Source: Actinomycetota bacterium (GTDB lineage Bacteria > Actinomycetota > Rubrobacteria > Rubrobacterales > Rubrobacteraceae). Taken from it: a DNA stretch of 7,933 bases. Under the pieces are notes generated by a model. It made no database searches. It saw nothing but the letters and a program-made list of their open reading frames with translations, and was not told the DNA's origin. The translations under genes and the position numbers were made by a program. Shown here piece after piece: positions 1-6,544 of the stretch; positions within the stretch are counted from its first letter, which is position 1, and the number at the start of each line of letters is the position of its first letter. The stretch covers positions 1 through 7,933 of the forward strand of contig JAIVIG010000048.1 in NCBI GenBank assembly GCA_020200675.1, read 5' to 3'.

Positions 1-505
1 CCTCCAGCCCGGGCAGAACCCCGCCCCGGCCGCGCTCGTCAAACTGCCACGCCGGGTAGCGATAACTGCGCCCCACCGGGACCGCCAGGAGCTTACCGGC
101 TCTGCGACGTTTGTCCACCGCCTGCTGAGTAACGCCGAGCAGCTCTGCCGCACGACCGGAAGCCATCGTACCCCCCTCGGCCTCGAGCAGCTCCCGGCGC
201 GCCTGAATCCCTCTAAGCCTCGCTTTCAACAGCGGCCCTTCTTCCAGGGCGTCCCGCAAGGCGGCCTGCTCGAATAGCCAGAATAGGAACTCGGCGTTTG
301 AGGGAGCCGAGGCCGCTCGCCTGAGCTCGCCTCTGTCTGCTTCTTCGAACGCGGCTGCGAGCCACCCTACCAGCCGCGCGTAGAGTGCCTCCTCGAGCTC
401 GTCTTTCGCCACCACTGATAGGGCCCTCTTGGTCGCCTCCACCGATTCCGGGGAGGAAAGCCCTTTGGCTGCCTCGTTGAGCCCCTCCAGATCCTTGAGC
501 GCCAT
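1..505 (-). CDS. Helix-turn-helix protein, possible Xre/MbcA-type antitoxin, 3' end outside window
   Basis: I translated this reading frame by hand; it is open from an ATG at 505 to the left edge, giving 168 residues with no stop. A GGGAG Shine-Dalgarno sequence (complement of 511-515) lies 5 bases before the ATG. Residues 1-110 are acidic and helical, with no motif I can name. Residues 114-136 read like a helix-turn-helix (MASGRAAELLGVTQQAVDKR), followed by a basic wing and YRYPAWQF near 148-155, then VLPGL. From memory, this HTH then PAWQF then VLPGL pattern is typical of proteins that end in a DUF2384 (Xre/MbcA/ParS) toxin-binding domain, often encoded beside a RES-domain toxin. That domain and any partner gene would lie beyond the left edge, so the antitoxin role is inference. 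It could equally be another MerR/excisionase-like regulator. The gene itself is well supported by codon use and RBS. Confidence 0.7.
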   Translation of the reverse strand, partial: MALKDLEGLNEAAKGLSSPESVEATKRALSVVAKDELEEALYARLVGWLAAAFEEADRGELRRAASAPSNAEFLFWLFEQAALRDALEEGPLLKARLRGIQARRELLEAEGGTMASGRAAELLGVTQQAVDKRRRAGKLLAVPVGRSYRYPAWQFDERGRGGVLPGLE

Positions 506-789
506 CGTGTCTCCCAACAGGTTTAAGTAGTAATTGTCATCAAATCCAGAGTAACACAACAACCAATGAGTCGGAGGCTTTTTGGGGCAACGACTTCTTA
601 CTCGCGTACAAGCACGTGTTTGTTATAACGGTCCATGATCCGCTGGAGTGTCCATCGCAGGACGTCTCGTGTCGGGGTGTTGACAAGTGGGCGAGGACTG
701 GTCGAAGAGGATGGAGCTGCGCTGCCTGGCCCGCAGGGTTGCCAAAGGCGAGGGATAGCCGAGCTCGCGTGAGAGGGGGAAGGCGACAC
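506..789. other. Intergenic stretch, no recognisable gene
   Basis: Bases 506-620 are noticeably richer in A and T than the rest and probably hold the promoter of the minus-strand gene ending at 505, but I cannot pick a convincing -35/-10 pair. Bases 620-789 have open frames on both strands, yet none reads like protein: they are rich in Arg, Ser, Pro and Trp and match nothing I know. This part may be decayed upstream sequence of the integrase relic that starts near 790, because one frame stays open from there back past 540. Confidence 0.5.
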
Positions 790-999
790 CTTTGGCAAGA
801 GAATGGGCTGGTGTTCGCCTCCGAGACCGGCAGCCCCTCCTCAAGCGCGGGGCTGCTGCTCGCGAAGAACGTCAATCCCAAGGTCGCCTCGGAGATGCTG
901 AGTAATTTCAGTGTCCCCATCACACTCGGCATCTACTCGCACGTGCTCCTCAACATACAAGACAGCGCGCCCCGCGCCCTCGAAGAAGCCCTCAGTTGA
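790..999 (+). pseudogene. Relic of tyrosine recombinase (phage-type integrase), C-terminal fragment
   Basis: In the frame ending at the TGA at 997-999 the translation contains LWQENGLVFASETGSP, then LLLAKNVNPKVASEML, then ITLGIYSHVLLNIQDSA and ALEEALS. These are the recognisable last blocks of actinobacterial tyrosine integrases. The block that should sit between SP and LLLAKN, with the catalytic HxLRHT box, is missing. Bases 834-851 in another frame read PLLKRG, which resembles the missing middle, so at least two small deletions are likely. The usual LGHSS, which carries a catalytic histidine, has become LSNFS; the active-site tyrosine of the TYSHV motif is still present (IYSHV). Without the Arg/His residues and the N-terminal half it cannot be an active recombinase. 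The open frame extends upstream to about 616 (GTG), but that part is not recognisable. Family identity is from memory of the family and fairly sure; the deletion story is inference. Confidence 0.75.
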
Positions 1000-1001
1000 C
1001 G

Positions 1002-1022
1002 GGTTGCAGTACGGTTGCAGTA
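1002..1022 (+). repeat. Tandem 10-base direct repeat GGTTGCAGTA
   Basis: GGTTGCAGTA occurs at 1002-1011 and again at 1013-1022, one base apart, directly after the stop codon of the integrase relic. Short direct repeats beside an integrase gene can be arm-type recombinase binding sites. Here that role is only suggested by position. Confidence 0.55.
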
Positions 1023-1026
1023 AACG

Positions 1027-1057
1027 GCCCCGGCGCGAAGGCCGGGGCATTCTCTTT
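1027..1057. terminator. GC-rich hairpin, possible bidirectional terminator
   Basis: An 8-base-pair perfect stem (GCCCCGGC at 1027-1034, GCCGGGGC at 1041-1048) encloses the loop GCGAAG. On the plus strand it is followed by ATTCTCTTT, a modest T-rich tail, and lies just after the integrase relic. On the minus strand the tail is CGTTTACT, and the hairpin sits about 50 bases past the 3' end of tRNA-Leu, so it could end that transcript. Neither tail is a clean U-tract. The stem is seen directly and the terminator function is inferred. Confidence 0.55.
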
Positions 1058-1098
1058 GAGGTGTAAATTTTTGCCGCTTTTGCAGAAATTTCTTGGTG

Positions 1099-1182
1099 TG
1101 CCGGAGGTGGGACTCGAACCCACACGAGGTTGCCCTCACCGGATTTTGAGTCCGGCGCGTCTACCGATTCCGCCACTCCGGC
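1099..1182 (-). tRNA. tRNA-Leu, anticodon CAA
   Basis: The minus strand folds as a complete class II tRNA. The acceptor stem pairs GCCGGAG (5' end at 1182) with CTCCGGC, followed by discriminator A at 1099. The D-arm carries TGGCGGAATCGGTAGACGC. The anticodon stem is GCCGGA with loop CTCAAAA, which places CAA in the anticodon and makes it a leucine tRNA reading UUG. A long variable arm (TGAGGGCAACCTC) and the T-loop GTTCGAGTC complete it. The 3' CCA is not encoded; the next bases are CAC. The gene is divergent from livK, and its 3' end faces the integrase relic, which fits past use as an integration site. Confidence 0.97.
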
Positions 1183-1194
1183 AAGAGAGCCGGG

Positions 1195-1203
1195 ATTATA
1201 CCA
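1195..1203 (-). promoter_or_regulatory. Extended -10 promoter of tRNA-Leu
   Basis: On the minus strand the sequence reads TGGTATAAT: a perfect TATAAT -10 hexamer (complement of 1195-1200) with the TGn extension that can replace a -35 box. The -10 ends 12 bases before the tRNA 5' end, leaving a leader of about 5 bases. I find no good -35 hexamer at 16-18 bases, in keeping with an extended -10 promoter. Confidence 0.75.
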
Positions 1204-1227
1204 TGGGCCATACTCTCGCCTGCTCTG

Positions 1228-1257
1228 TTGACACGGAAAAGCGGGCACGACAATAAT
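1228..1257 (+). promoter_or_regulatory. Sigma-70-type promoter of the liv operon
   Basis: A perfect -35 box TTGACA (1228-1233) is followed after 18 bases by AATAAT (1252-1257), which matches the -10 consensus at five of six positions; CAATAA at 17 bases is an alternative reading. Transcription would begin near 1264, giving a leader of about 90 bases before the livK start at 1356. It is back-to-back with the tRNA-Leu promoter, 25-30 bases away. Confidence 0.7.
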
Positions 1258-1262
1258 CCAGA

Positions 1263-1279
1263 GTTAACGGCGGTTTAAC
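1263..1279. promoter_or_regulatory. Candidate operator, inverted repeat GTTAA-N7-TTAAC
   Basis: GTTAA at 1263-1267 and TTAAC at 1275-1279 form an inverted repeat exactly at the predicted transcription start of the liv operon, where a repressor would block initiation. The arms are only five bases long, so chance is a real possibility. No regulator gene is in the window. Confidence 0.25.
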
Positions 1280-1355
1280 AGTAGCCGCTAGGAAGCGCTG
1301 TCTGTCGGGTGGCCTGCGGGCCGGTATGGTGGGGTTGAGAGAAGGAGGCAGGGCG

Positions 1356-2615
1356 ATGGGGAAGCGTCGGGTGGGGATGCTCACGGTGCTGGGAGTGGTC
1401 GCGGCTTTCGTCGTCGCGGGGTGCGGCGGCGGTGGTGGAGAGCAGGGCGGCGGCGAGGGAGGCGGAGGACCAGCCGCTACCATAGTGAGCGACCTGCCGT
1501 TGCAGGGCTCGTCGAGGGGGCAGCAGGAGACGGTAGTCAACGCCATATCGCTAGCGCTTGAGGAGCGGGACTACATGGCCGGGGACGTACAGATCGAGTA
1601 CGTGTCCCAGGACGACGCCACGGCCCAGGCCGGAAAGTGGGACGAGGCCAGGTGTGCCGAGAATGCCCAGAGCGCTGCCCAGGACGAGGAGATCGTTGGC
1701 TGGATCGGGCCGTACAACTCCGGGTGCGCGGCGGTCGAGATCCCGATCCTCAACCAGGCCGGGCTCGGGATGGTTAGCCACGGGAACACCGCTGTCGGGC
1801 TGACCAAGCCGGGCGGCGAGCCAGACGAGCCGGAGAGGTACTATCCTACGGGTCAGCGCAACTACACCCGGGTGATCGTGGCCGACGACAAGCAGGGCCG
1901 CGCGGGCGCGGTCTGGATGAGGGATGAGGGCGTCCAGAGCGTGTACATCCTGGACGACCAGGAGACCTACGGCAAGGGCCTCGCCGACCAGTTTCAGCAG
2001 AACGCCGAGGAGCTGGGCATACAGGTCCTGGGGCGGGAGAGCATAGACCCCAACGCTGCCAACTACCGCGCTCTTATGGGCAGAATCGCGCAGTTGAATC
2101 CCGACGCCGTCTACTTCGGTGGGATCACCCCGAATAACGTCGGCCAGCTCGTCAACGATAAGGTCGCGGCTGGGATGTCGAACGATGACGTGATCTTTAT
2201 GGGCGCGGACGGCATCCTCGAGGAGGCCTTTATTGAGGCAGCCGGCGACGCGGGGGAGGGGGTCTACGCTACGTTCGCCGGCCTGCCCGCGAGCGAACTT
2301 CCTGGCGCGGGCCAGGACTTTGTCCAAAGCTACGAGGAGAGGTTCCCCGACTCCCCCGTCGAGGCGCTAACCGCCTACGGCTACGAGGCGGCCAACGTGC
2401 TGCTCGATGCCATAGAAAGGGCCTACAACGCTGACGGACAGGTCACCCGCGAGGGCGTGGTCCGGGAGCTGTTCGCGACCGGCAACTACAATGGTGTGCT
2501 CGGCACCTGGAGCTTCGACGAGAACGGCGACACTACCCTCACCGAACTCTCGGGAGAGAGGGTTCAGGAGGGCCAGTTCGAGTTCAACAGGACTATTGAT
2601 GTCGGGGAAGGCTAA
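1356..2615 (+). CDS. livK: Branched-chain amino acid ABC transporter, substrate-binding lipoprotein
   Basis: This is the extracytoplasmic binding protein of the operon (type I periplasmic-binding fold, Peripla_BP_6 family). From the ATG at 1356 it has 419 residues. That start is preferred over an in-frame ATG at 1326 because AAGGAGG (1342-1348) lies 7 bases before it. The resulting N-terminus is a compact lipoprotein signal: MGKRR, a hydrophobic stretch, then the lipobox V20-A-G-C23. Cys23 should be lipidated, and a glycine-rich linker (24-38) ties the domain to the membrane. The mature domain shows typical blocks: IGPYNSGCAAVEIPILNQAG, GMVSHGNT, the lobe-2 pattern VYILDDQETYGKGLADQF, and GYEAANVLLDAI near the end. 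Family members bind leucine, isoleucine or valine, but close relatives take amides, urea or other amino acids, so the substrate is not fixed by sequence. It is the first gene after the liv promoter and is followed by the matching permeases. Confidence 0.92.
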   Translation: MGKRRVGMLTVLGVVAAFVVAGCGGGGGEQGGGEGGGGPAATIVSDLPLQGSSRGQQETVVNAISLALEERDYMAGDVQIEYVSQDDATAQAGKWDEARCAENAQSAAQDEEIVGWIGPYNSGCAAVEIPILNQAGLGMVSHGNTAVGLTKPGGEPDEPERYYPTGQRNYTRVIVADDKQGRAGAVWMRDEGVQSVYILDDQETYGKGLADQFQQNAEELGIQVLGRESIDPNAANYRALMGRIAQLNPDAVYFGGITPNNVGQLVNDKVAAGMSNDDVIFMGADGILEEAFIEAAGDAGEGVYATFAGLPASELPGAGQDFVQSYEERFPDSPVEALTAYGYEAANVLLDAIERAYNADGQVTREGVVRELFATGNYNGVLGTWSFDENGDTTLTELSGERVQEGQFEFNRTIDVGEG

Positions 2616-2645
2616 GGCTTAGATTCTGGATCGCGGGGATCGGAG

Positions 2646-2660
2646 AGCAGGTCCCCTGCT
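2646..2660 (+). other. Short hairpin in the livK-livH gap
   Basis: AGCAGG (2646-2651) and CCTGCT (2655-2660) form a 6-base-pair stem with a three-base TCC loop inside the 62-base gap between livK and livH, just before the livH ribosome-binding site (GGAG at 2664-2667). There is no U-tract, so it is not an obvious terminator. It could protect the 3' end of a processed livK message and help keep the binding protein in excess. The role is inference. Confidence 0.35.
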
Positions 2661-2677
2661 GTAGGAGAGGCGAGTGG

Positions 2678-3772
2678 ATGGCCACTACGCAAGAGGCGCG
2701 GTCAAAAGGCACGGTCCTGCTCGATGGCGTCAAAGCTTCGAGCTGGCAGTCGCGCATCGCTGTGGCGATCGTCGCGGCGCTTATGGTTCTGTTGCTCGTC
2801 CAGGCGGTCAAGGACCCGGGGCAGTTCGTCTCGCAGCTTCTGGTCGGGATCACCAACGGGGCCATCATCGCGCTCATAGCCTTGGGCTACACGCTCGTCT
2901 ACGGCATCGTCGAGCTCATCAACTTCGCCCACGGCGACAACGTCATGATCGGCTCCTTCGTCGGTGTTACCGTGCTGAGCGGCGCGTTCTTGGGGCTTGG
3001 TTTATTCGCCCCTATAGGGGACGAGAGCGGGGCCGCGATGAAGATCGTCGGGGTGCTTCTGGCGCTCGTCGTCGCCATGATCTTGTGCGGCCTCATGAAC
3101 GTCGGAATCGAGCGCGTTGCTTACAAACCTTTGCGCAACTCACCGCGTCTGGCCGTCCTGATCACGGCCATAGGTATGTCCTTTATCTTGCAGAACGTGG
3201 GGCTGGTGTGGAAGGGCTCCTCCCAGATATCGTTCCCGTCCCTGATCTCCGACGCCAACGCTCTCGCCGGCGTTACCAGCGAGATCTCCTACCGCTGGAA
3301 GGATCTCTTCGTCGTCCTCGTCACGATACCGCTGCTCTCGGGCCTCTCCTATTTCATACGGAATACTAGGCAAGGCAAGGCGATGCGCGCCGTCGCCCAG
3401 GACAAAGAGGCGGCGGCGATGATGGGGATAAACGTCGACCGCACCATCTCCGTAGCCTTTCTCTTGGGTGGCATCCTCGCCGGGGCCTCGGGCGTCATGT
3501 TCGGGCTCTTCAACGGCACCACGGTCTTCGACCTCGGCTTCAGGCAGGGGCTCTTCGCGTTCACGGCGGCGGTTTTGGGCGGCATCGGAAACCTCACCGG
3601 GGCGGTCGTCGGCGGTATCCTAATCGGCGTCATCGGCTCGATGACGGACCAGTACATCGGCGTTCGCTGGACGGACATCGCCATCTTTACCGTCCTGATC
3701 CTGGTCCTCGTCTTCCGGCCCCGGGGTCTCTTGGGCGACCGCTCAGCGGTACAGGGTGGAGGAGGAGAGTAG
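2678..3772 (+). CDS. livH: Branched-chain amino acid ABC transporter permease LivH
   Basis: This is one of the two inner-membrane channel subunits of the LivHMGF importer. It has 364 residues, somewhat longer than the roughly 300 of E. coli LivH, partly through a 26-residue N-terminal extension and the loop near 113-120. The chosen ATG at 2678 follows TAGGAGAGG by a usable distance. Hydrophobic segments lie near 27-44, 50-80, 91-112, 121-140, 160-180, 209-228, 256-278, 291-322 and 331-346. Family hallmarks are INFAHGDNVMIGSF after the second hydrophobic stretch, the GVMFGLFNG turn, VLGGIGNLTGAVVGG, and the terminal RPRGLLG. The cytoplasmic coupling loop (RQGKAMRAVAQDKEAAAMMG, residues 231-250) is the EAA-like segment that contacts the ATPases. 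The C-terminus is GGGGE, whose codons double as the Shine-Dalgarno region of livM, only 3 bases downstream, which points to coupled translation. Confidence 0.93.
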   Translation: MATTQEARSKGTVLLDGVKASSWQSRIAVAIVAALMVLLLVQAVKDPGQFVSQLLVGITNGAIIALIALGYTLVYGIVELINFAHGDNVMIGSFVGVTVLSGAFLGLGLFAPIGDESGAAMKIVGVLLALVVAMILCGLMNVGIERVAYKPLRNSPRLAVLITAIGMSFILQNVGLVWKGSSQISFPSLISDANALAGVTSEISYRWKDLFVVLVTIPLLSGLSYFIRNTRQGKAMRAVAQDKEAAAMMGINVDRTISVAFLLGGILAGASGVMFGLFNGTTVFDLGFRQGLFAFTAAVLGGIGNLTGAVVGGILIGVIGSMTDQYIGVRWTDIAIFTVLILVLVFRPRGLLGDRSAVQGGGGE

Positions 3773-3775
3773 GAG

Positions 3776-4942
3776 ATGGCACGCGCCAGGGAGTACGCGT
3801 TGCCGGCCGGACTCATCCTGCTGGCATTCCTGTTCCCGCTGATCAACGGCGCTTTGGGCCTTGAACTGATGTTCCCGATCATAGTCGTCGCCGTCTACGT
3901 GATGCTCGCCCTGGGGTTGAACATCGTCGTCGGGTTCGCGGGACTCCTGGATCTGGGTTTCGTGGCGTTCTACGCTCTGGGCGCCTACGTGGTCGGCTGG
4001 TTCGCCTCGACGCACTTCAACGAGGTGAGCTTCCGGTTCTTGTCGGCGCTGCCCGCGCAGGTGAGTGGCAGGGAGCTGCCGGGGATACACATCTCCTTCT
4101 GGATCCTGCTCATCGCCGCGGGGGCGTTCGCGGCGCTCTGGGGCGTCATCATCGGGGCTCCGACGTTAAGACTAAGGGGTGACTACCTGGCGATCGTGAC
4201 GTTGGGGTTCGGGGAGATCATCCCCCGCTTCTTCTTAAACGGGGACAACATCTTCGGCTACAACCTCACCAACGGCACGATCGGCATCAAGGGCATAGAC
4301 TCGCCCGGCGTACCGTTCCTGCCCGAATCCTTGAACACCTGGCGGCAGTTCGGGACCCTGGACCTGAACCCCTGGTACTACACCATCCTGGTGCTGGTGC
4401 TCGTCACGATCTTCGTGAACATCCGCCTGCGGGACTCCAGGCTCGGGCGGGCGTGGATGGCGGTGCGCGAGGACGAGACCGCGGCGGCTGCGATGGGCGT
4501 CAACCTGGTGACGACGAAGCTCTGGGCGTACGCCCTGGGCGCGACCTTTGGGGGCCTGGCGGGGGCATTCTACGGGGCGTTCATAAAGAGCATCTTCCCG
4601 ACGAGCTTCTCGTTCAACATCTCCGTTTTGGTCCTTTGCATGGTCATCCTGGGTGGGATGGGGAACATATACGGCGTGATCCTGGGCGCCATCCTCCTGC
4701 AGGGGCTCAACTTCTACTTCCTGCCTCAGGTGAACGAGTGGGTACACGCCATCGGCGACGCCTTGAACAGTCCCCTGCTCGAGAACGCGGACATCCCCAG
4801 GTACAACTTCTTCCTCTTCGGCGTCCTCCTGGTGGCGATGATGCTCCTGAGACCGGAGGGCATAATCCCAAACCGCCAGCGCCAGGAGGAACTGCGCGAG
4901 GCCGAGGAAGACGACAGCGCCACGGAGCTGACCCGTGCCTGA
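3776..4942 (+). CDS. livM: Branched-chain amino acid ABC transporter permease LivM
   Basis: This is the second channel subunit, 388 residues, forming a heterodimer with LivH. The ATG at 3776 follows the livH stop after three bases and uses GGAGGAGGAG inside the end of livH as its ribosome-binding site. Hydrophobic segments lie near 8-27, 32-52, 54-77, 105-128, 139-152, 200-217, 250-275, 283-310 and 340-358. Signature stretches are GFAGLLDLGFVAFYALGAY, APTLRLRGDYLAIVTLGFGE, VILGGMGNIYGVILGA and RPEGIIP. The cytoplasmic EAA-like loop (RLGRAWMAVREDETAAAAMG, residues 222-241) is the expected contact with LivG/LivF. The tail beyond residue 365 is charged and acidic (EELREAEEDDS). Its last codons overlap the livG start by 8 bases, so the two are translationally coupled. 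Confidence 0.93.
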   Translation: MARAREYALPAGLILLAFLFPLINGALGLELMFPIIVVAVYVMLALGLNIVVGFAGLLDLGFVAFYALGAYVVGWFASTHFNEVSFRFLSALPAQVSGRELPGIHISFWILLIAAGAFAALWGVIIGAPTLRLRGDYLAIVTLGFGEIIPRFFLNGDNIFGYNLTNGTIGIKGIDSPGVPFLPESLNTWRQFGTLDLNPWYYTILVLVLVTIFVNIRLRDSRLGRAWMAVREDETAAAAMGVNLVTTKLWAYALGATFGGLAGAFYGAFIKSIFPTSFSFNISVLVLCMVILGGMGNIYGVILGAILLQGLNFYFLPQVNEWVHAIGDALNSPLLENADIPRYNFFLFGVLLVAMMLLRPEGIIPNRQRQEELREAEEDDSATELTRA

Positions 4943-5732
4943 GGCGAGCAACGGAGCAGCGGTCCCGAACATCCTCGAGGCCCGGGGTATAACCAAGGCC
5001 TTCGGCGGCCTCGTGGCGGTCAACGCGGTCGACTTCGACATCCCCGAAAGGTCCATCGTCAGCCTCATCGGGCCGAACGGCGCGGGGAAGACGACGTTCT
5101 TCAACATGGTGAGCGGGCTGTACAAACCGACCGCCGGCAGCTTCGTCTTCCTCGGCAAGGACGTGACGCGGCTCGGGGCGCACAGGCGGGCGCAGATGGG
5201 GATCGGGCGCACCTTCCAGAACATCCGGCTCTTCGGGACCATGAGCGCCATGGACAACGTGCTCACGGGGATGCACGTCCGACTCAAGAGCAGCATCTTG
5301 AGCTCCATCTTGAGGACGCCGGGGCAGCGGCGCGAGGAAGAGGAGGCCCGCGAGAGCGCCGCGGAACTTCTGAGTTTCGTGGGCCTCAGGACCCGCGAGA
5401 CGTTCGCCAAGAACCTCCCCTACGGTGACCAGCGGCGGTTGGAGATAGCGCGGGCTTTAGCCTCGGGGCCGAGACTGCTCCTGCTGGACGAGCCTACGGC
5501 CGGGATGAACCCGCAGGAGACGGCGCGGCTCACGCAGCTCATCGGGCGCTTGAGAGGCGAACGCGGCATCTCCGTGCTCCTCATCGAGCACGAGATGAGG
5601 GTCGTCATGAGCATCTCCGACCGGGTGACGGTTTTGGACCACGGCGAGAAGATCTCCGAAGGCGCGCCCGCCCAGGTGCGCGAGGACCCGAGGGTTATCG
5701 AGGCGTACCTCGGCACGGCGAGGACGGGCTAG
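4935..5732 (+). CDS. livG: Branched-chain amino acid ABC transporter ATP-binding protein LivG
   Basis: This is one of two ATPases that power the importer; 265 residues, the normal size. It starts with GTG at 4935, eight bases inside livM, with GGAG (4924-4927) seven bases ahead. Motifs in order are Walker A GPNGAGKTT (46-54), Q-loop RTFQNIRLF (Gln95), the ABC signature in its usual LivG form LPYGDQRRLEIARAL (161-175, in place of LSGGQ), Walker B LLLLDEP (181-187) with catalytic Glu186, the D-loop region AGMNP (189-193), and the H-loop His219 in LLIEHEM. All residues needed for ATP binding and hydrolysis are present. An insertion at about 116-140, rich in Ser, Arg and Glu, is normal for LivG. 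The C-terminal YLG is the shared end of the family. livF follows after three bases. Confidence 0.94.
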   Translation: MPEASNGAAVPNILEARGITKAFGGLVAVNAVDFDIPERSIVSLIGPNGAGKTTFFNMVSGLYKPTAGSFVFLGKDVTRLGAHRRAQMGIGRTFQNIRLFGTMSAMDNVLTGMHVRLKSSILSSILRTPGQRREEEEARESAAELLSFVGLRTRETFAKNLPYGDQRRLEIARALASGPRLLLLDEPTAGMNPQETARLTQLIGRLRGERGISVLLIEHEMRVVMSISDRVTVLDHGEKISEGAPAQVREDPRVIEAYLGTARTG

Positions 5733-5735
5733 AGC

Positions 5736-6449
5736 ATGGCGCTCCTCGAAGTCGAGAACATCCACAGCTACTACGGGAACATCCACGCCTTGAGGGGCGT
5801 CTCCCTGGCTGTCGAGGAGGGGGAGGTCGTCACGCTCATCGGTTCCAACGGGGCCGGGAAGACGACGACCTTGCGTTCGATACACGGGATACTGCCGCCG
5901 AGGGAGGGGAGGATCGTCTTTCGGGGCGAGGAGATACAGGGCGTGCCGGCGCACGACATGATCGGGAAGGGCATCTCCCAGAGCCCGGAGGGGCGCAGGA
6001 TCTTCCACCGCATGACCGTCACCGAGAACCTGGAGATGGGCGCGTACCACAGGAACGACCGCGGAGAGATACAAGAAGACATGACCCGCGTCTTCGACCT
6101 CTTCCCACGCCTGAAAGAACGCGTCAAGCAGGAGGCCGGCACCATGAGCGGCGGCGAGCAGCAGATGCTCGCTATCGGCCGCTCGCTGATGGGACGTCCC
6201 AGGCTGCTGCTCCTGGACGAGCCCTCGATGGGTCTGGCGCCCGTGTTGGTTGAGCGCATCTTCCAGGTCATCGAGGAGATAAACAAACAGGGAACGACGA
6301 TCCTGCTCGTGGAGCAGAACGCGAACGTGGCCCTGGAGATCGCCACCCGCGGCTACGTCCTCGAGACTGGCGCCATCGTAAACGCCGCCCCGGCCGAGAA
6401 GCTGCGCGAGGACCCCAAGGTGCGCGAGGCTTACCTGGGCGAGATTTAA
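5736..6449 (+). CDS. livF: Branched-chain amino acid ABC transporter ATP-binding protein LivF
   Basis: This is the second ATPase, 237 residues, the standard LivF length. The ATG at 5736 lies three bases after the livG stop. Motifs are Walker A GSNGAGKTT (36-44), Q-loop SQSPEGRRIF (Gln82), signature MSGGEQQMLAIGRSLM (137-152), Walker B LLLLDEP (157-163) and the segment SMGLAPVLV. The usual H-loop histidine is glutamine (LLVEQN, Gln194). This is a known feature of the LivF branch, so the LivG/LivF pair should have one canonical and one altered switch site. The HSYYGNIHALRGVSL start and EAYLGEI end are also typical. It is the last gene of the operon, ending in TAA at 6447-6449. Confidence 0.94.
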   Translation: MALLEVENIHSYYGNIHALRGVSLAVEEGEVVTLIGSNGAGKTTTLRSIHGILPPREGRIVFRGEEIQGVPAHDMIGKGISQSPEGRRIFHRMTVTENLEMGAYHRNDRGEIQEDMTRVFDLFPRLKERVKQEAGTMSGGEQQMLAIGRSLMGRPRLLLLDEPSMGLAPVLVERIFQVIEEINKQGTTILLVEQNANVALEIATRGYVLETGAIVNAAPAEKLREDPKVREAYLGEI

Positions 6450-6493
6450 CCTGGTTCCCAAAACCTGTTACAGTTTTCTTCGTTGGGAAGGAT

Positions 6494-6515
6494 CGGCCGG
6501 AGACCGGCTCTCTTT
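6494..6515 (+). terminator. Possible terminator after livF
   Basis: GCCGG (6496-6500) and CCGGC (6504-6508) form a 5-base-pair stem with loop AGA, followed by TCTCTTT. It lies 45 bases after the livF stop. A second, A/T-based hairpin just before it (AAAACCTG-TTA-CAGTTTT, 6460-6477) ends in TTTTCTT. Each is weak alone; together they may stop most liv transcription. Some read-through into the next gene is possible, since I see no clear promoter in 6450-6544. Confidence 0.4.
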
Positions 6516-6544
6516 ACCTGAAGTCTTATGCAGGAGCGATCGTA

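Noticed and set aside
680..708. TTGACA at 680-685 as a promoter
   Set aside because: No acceptable -10 hexamer lies 16-18 bases downstream and no gene follows that needs it.
841..1248. Minus-strand open frame of 135 residues containing AESVDAPDSKSGEG and WVRVPPPAH
   Set aside because: It is a translation of the tRNA-Leu gene and its flanks; this peptide pattern is a well-known artefact of reading tRNA genes as protein.
996..1256. Plus-strand open frame of 86 residues containing VPEVGLEPTRGCPH
   Set aside because: It reads through the complement of the tRNA; this is another classic spurious tRNA-derived peptide, with no ribosome-binding site.
1326..1355. Upstream in-frame ATG as the livK start
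   Set aside because: It would put ten extra residues before a normal lipoprotein signal and has no Shine-Dalgarno sequence, whereas AAGGAGG stands 7 bases before the ATG at 1356.
4235..5410. Long minus-strand open frame of 391 residues opposite livM/livG
   Set aside because: It is antisense to well-supported transporter genes, with low-complexity, acidic and Gln/His-rich sequence and no recognisable domain.
5457..6461. Long minus-strand open frame of 334 residues opposite livG/livF
   Set aside because: It is antisense to two intact ATPase genes; His/Asp/Leu/Arg-rich composition and lack of motifs mark it as a shadow in GC-rich DNA.
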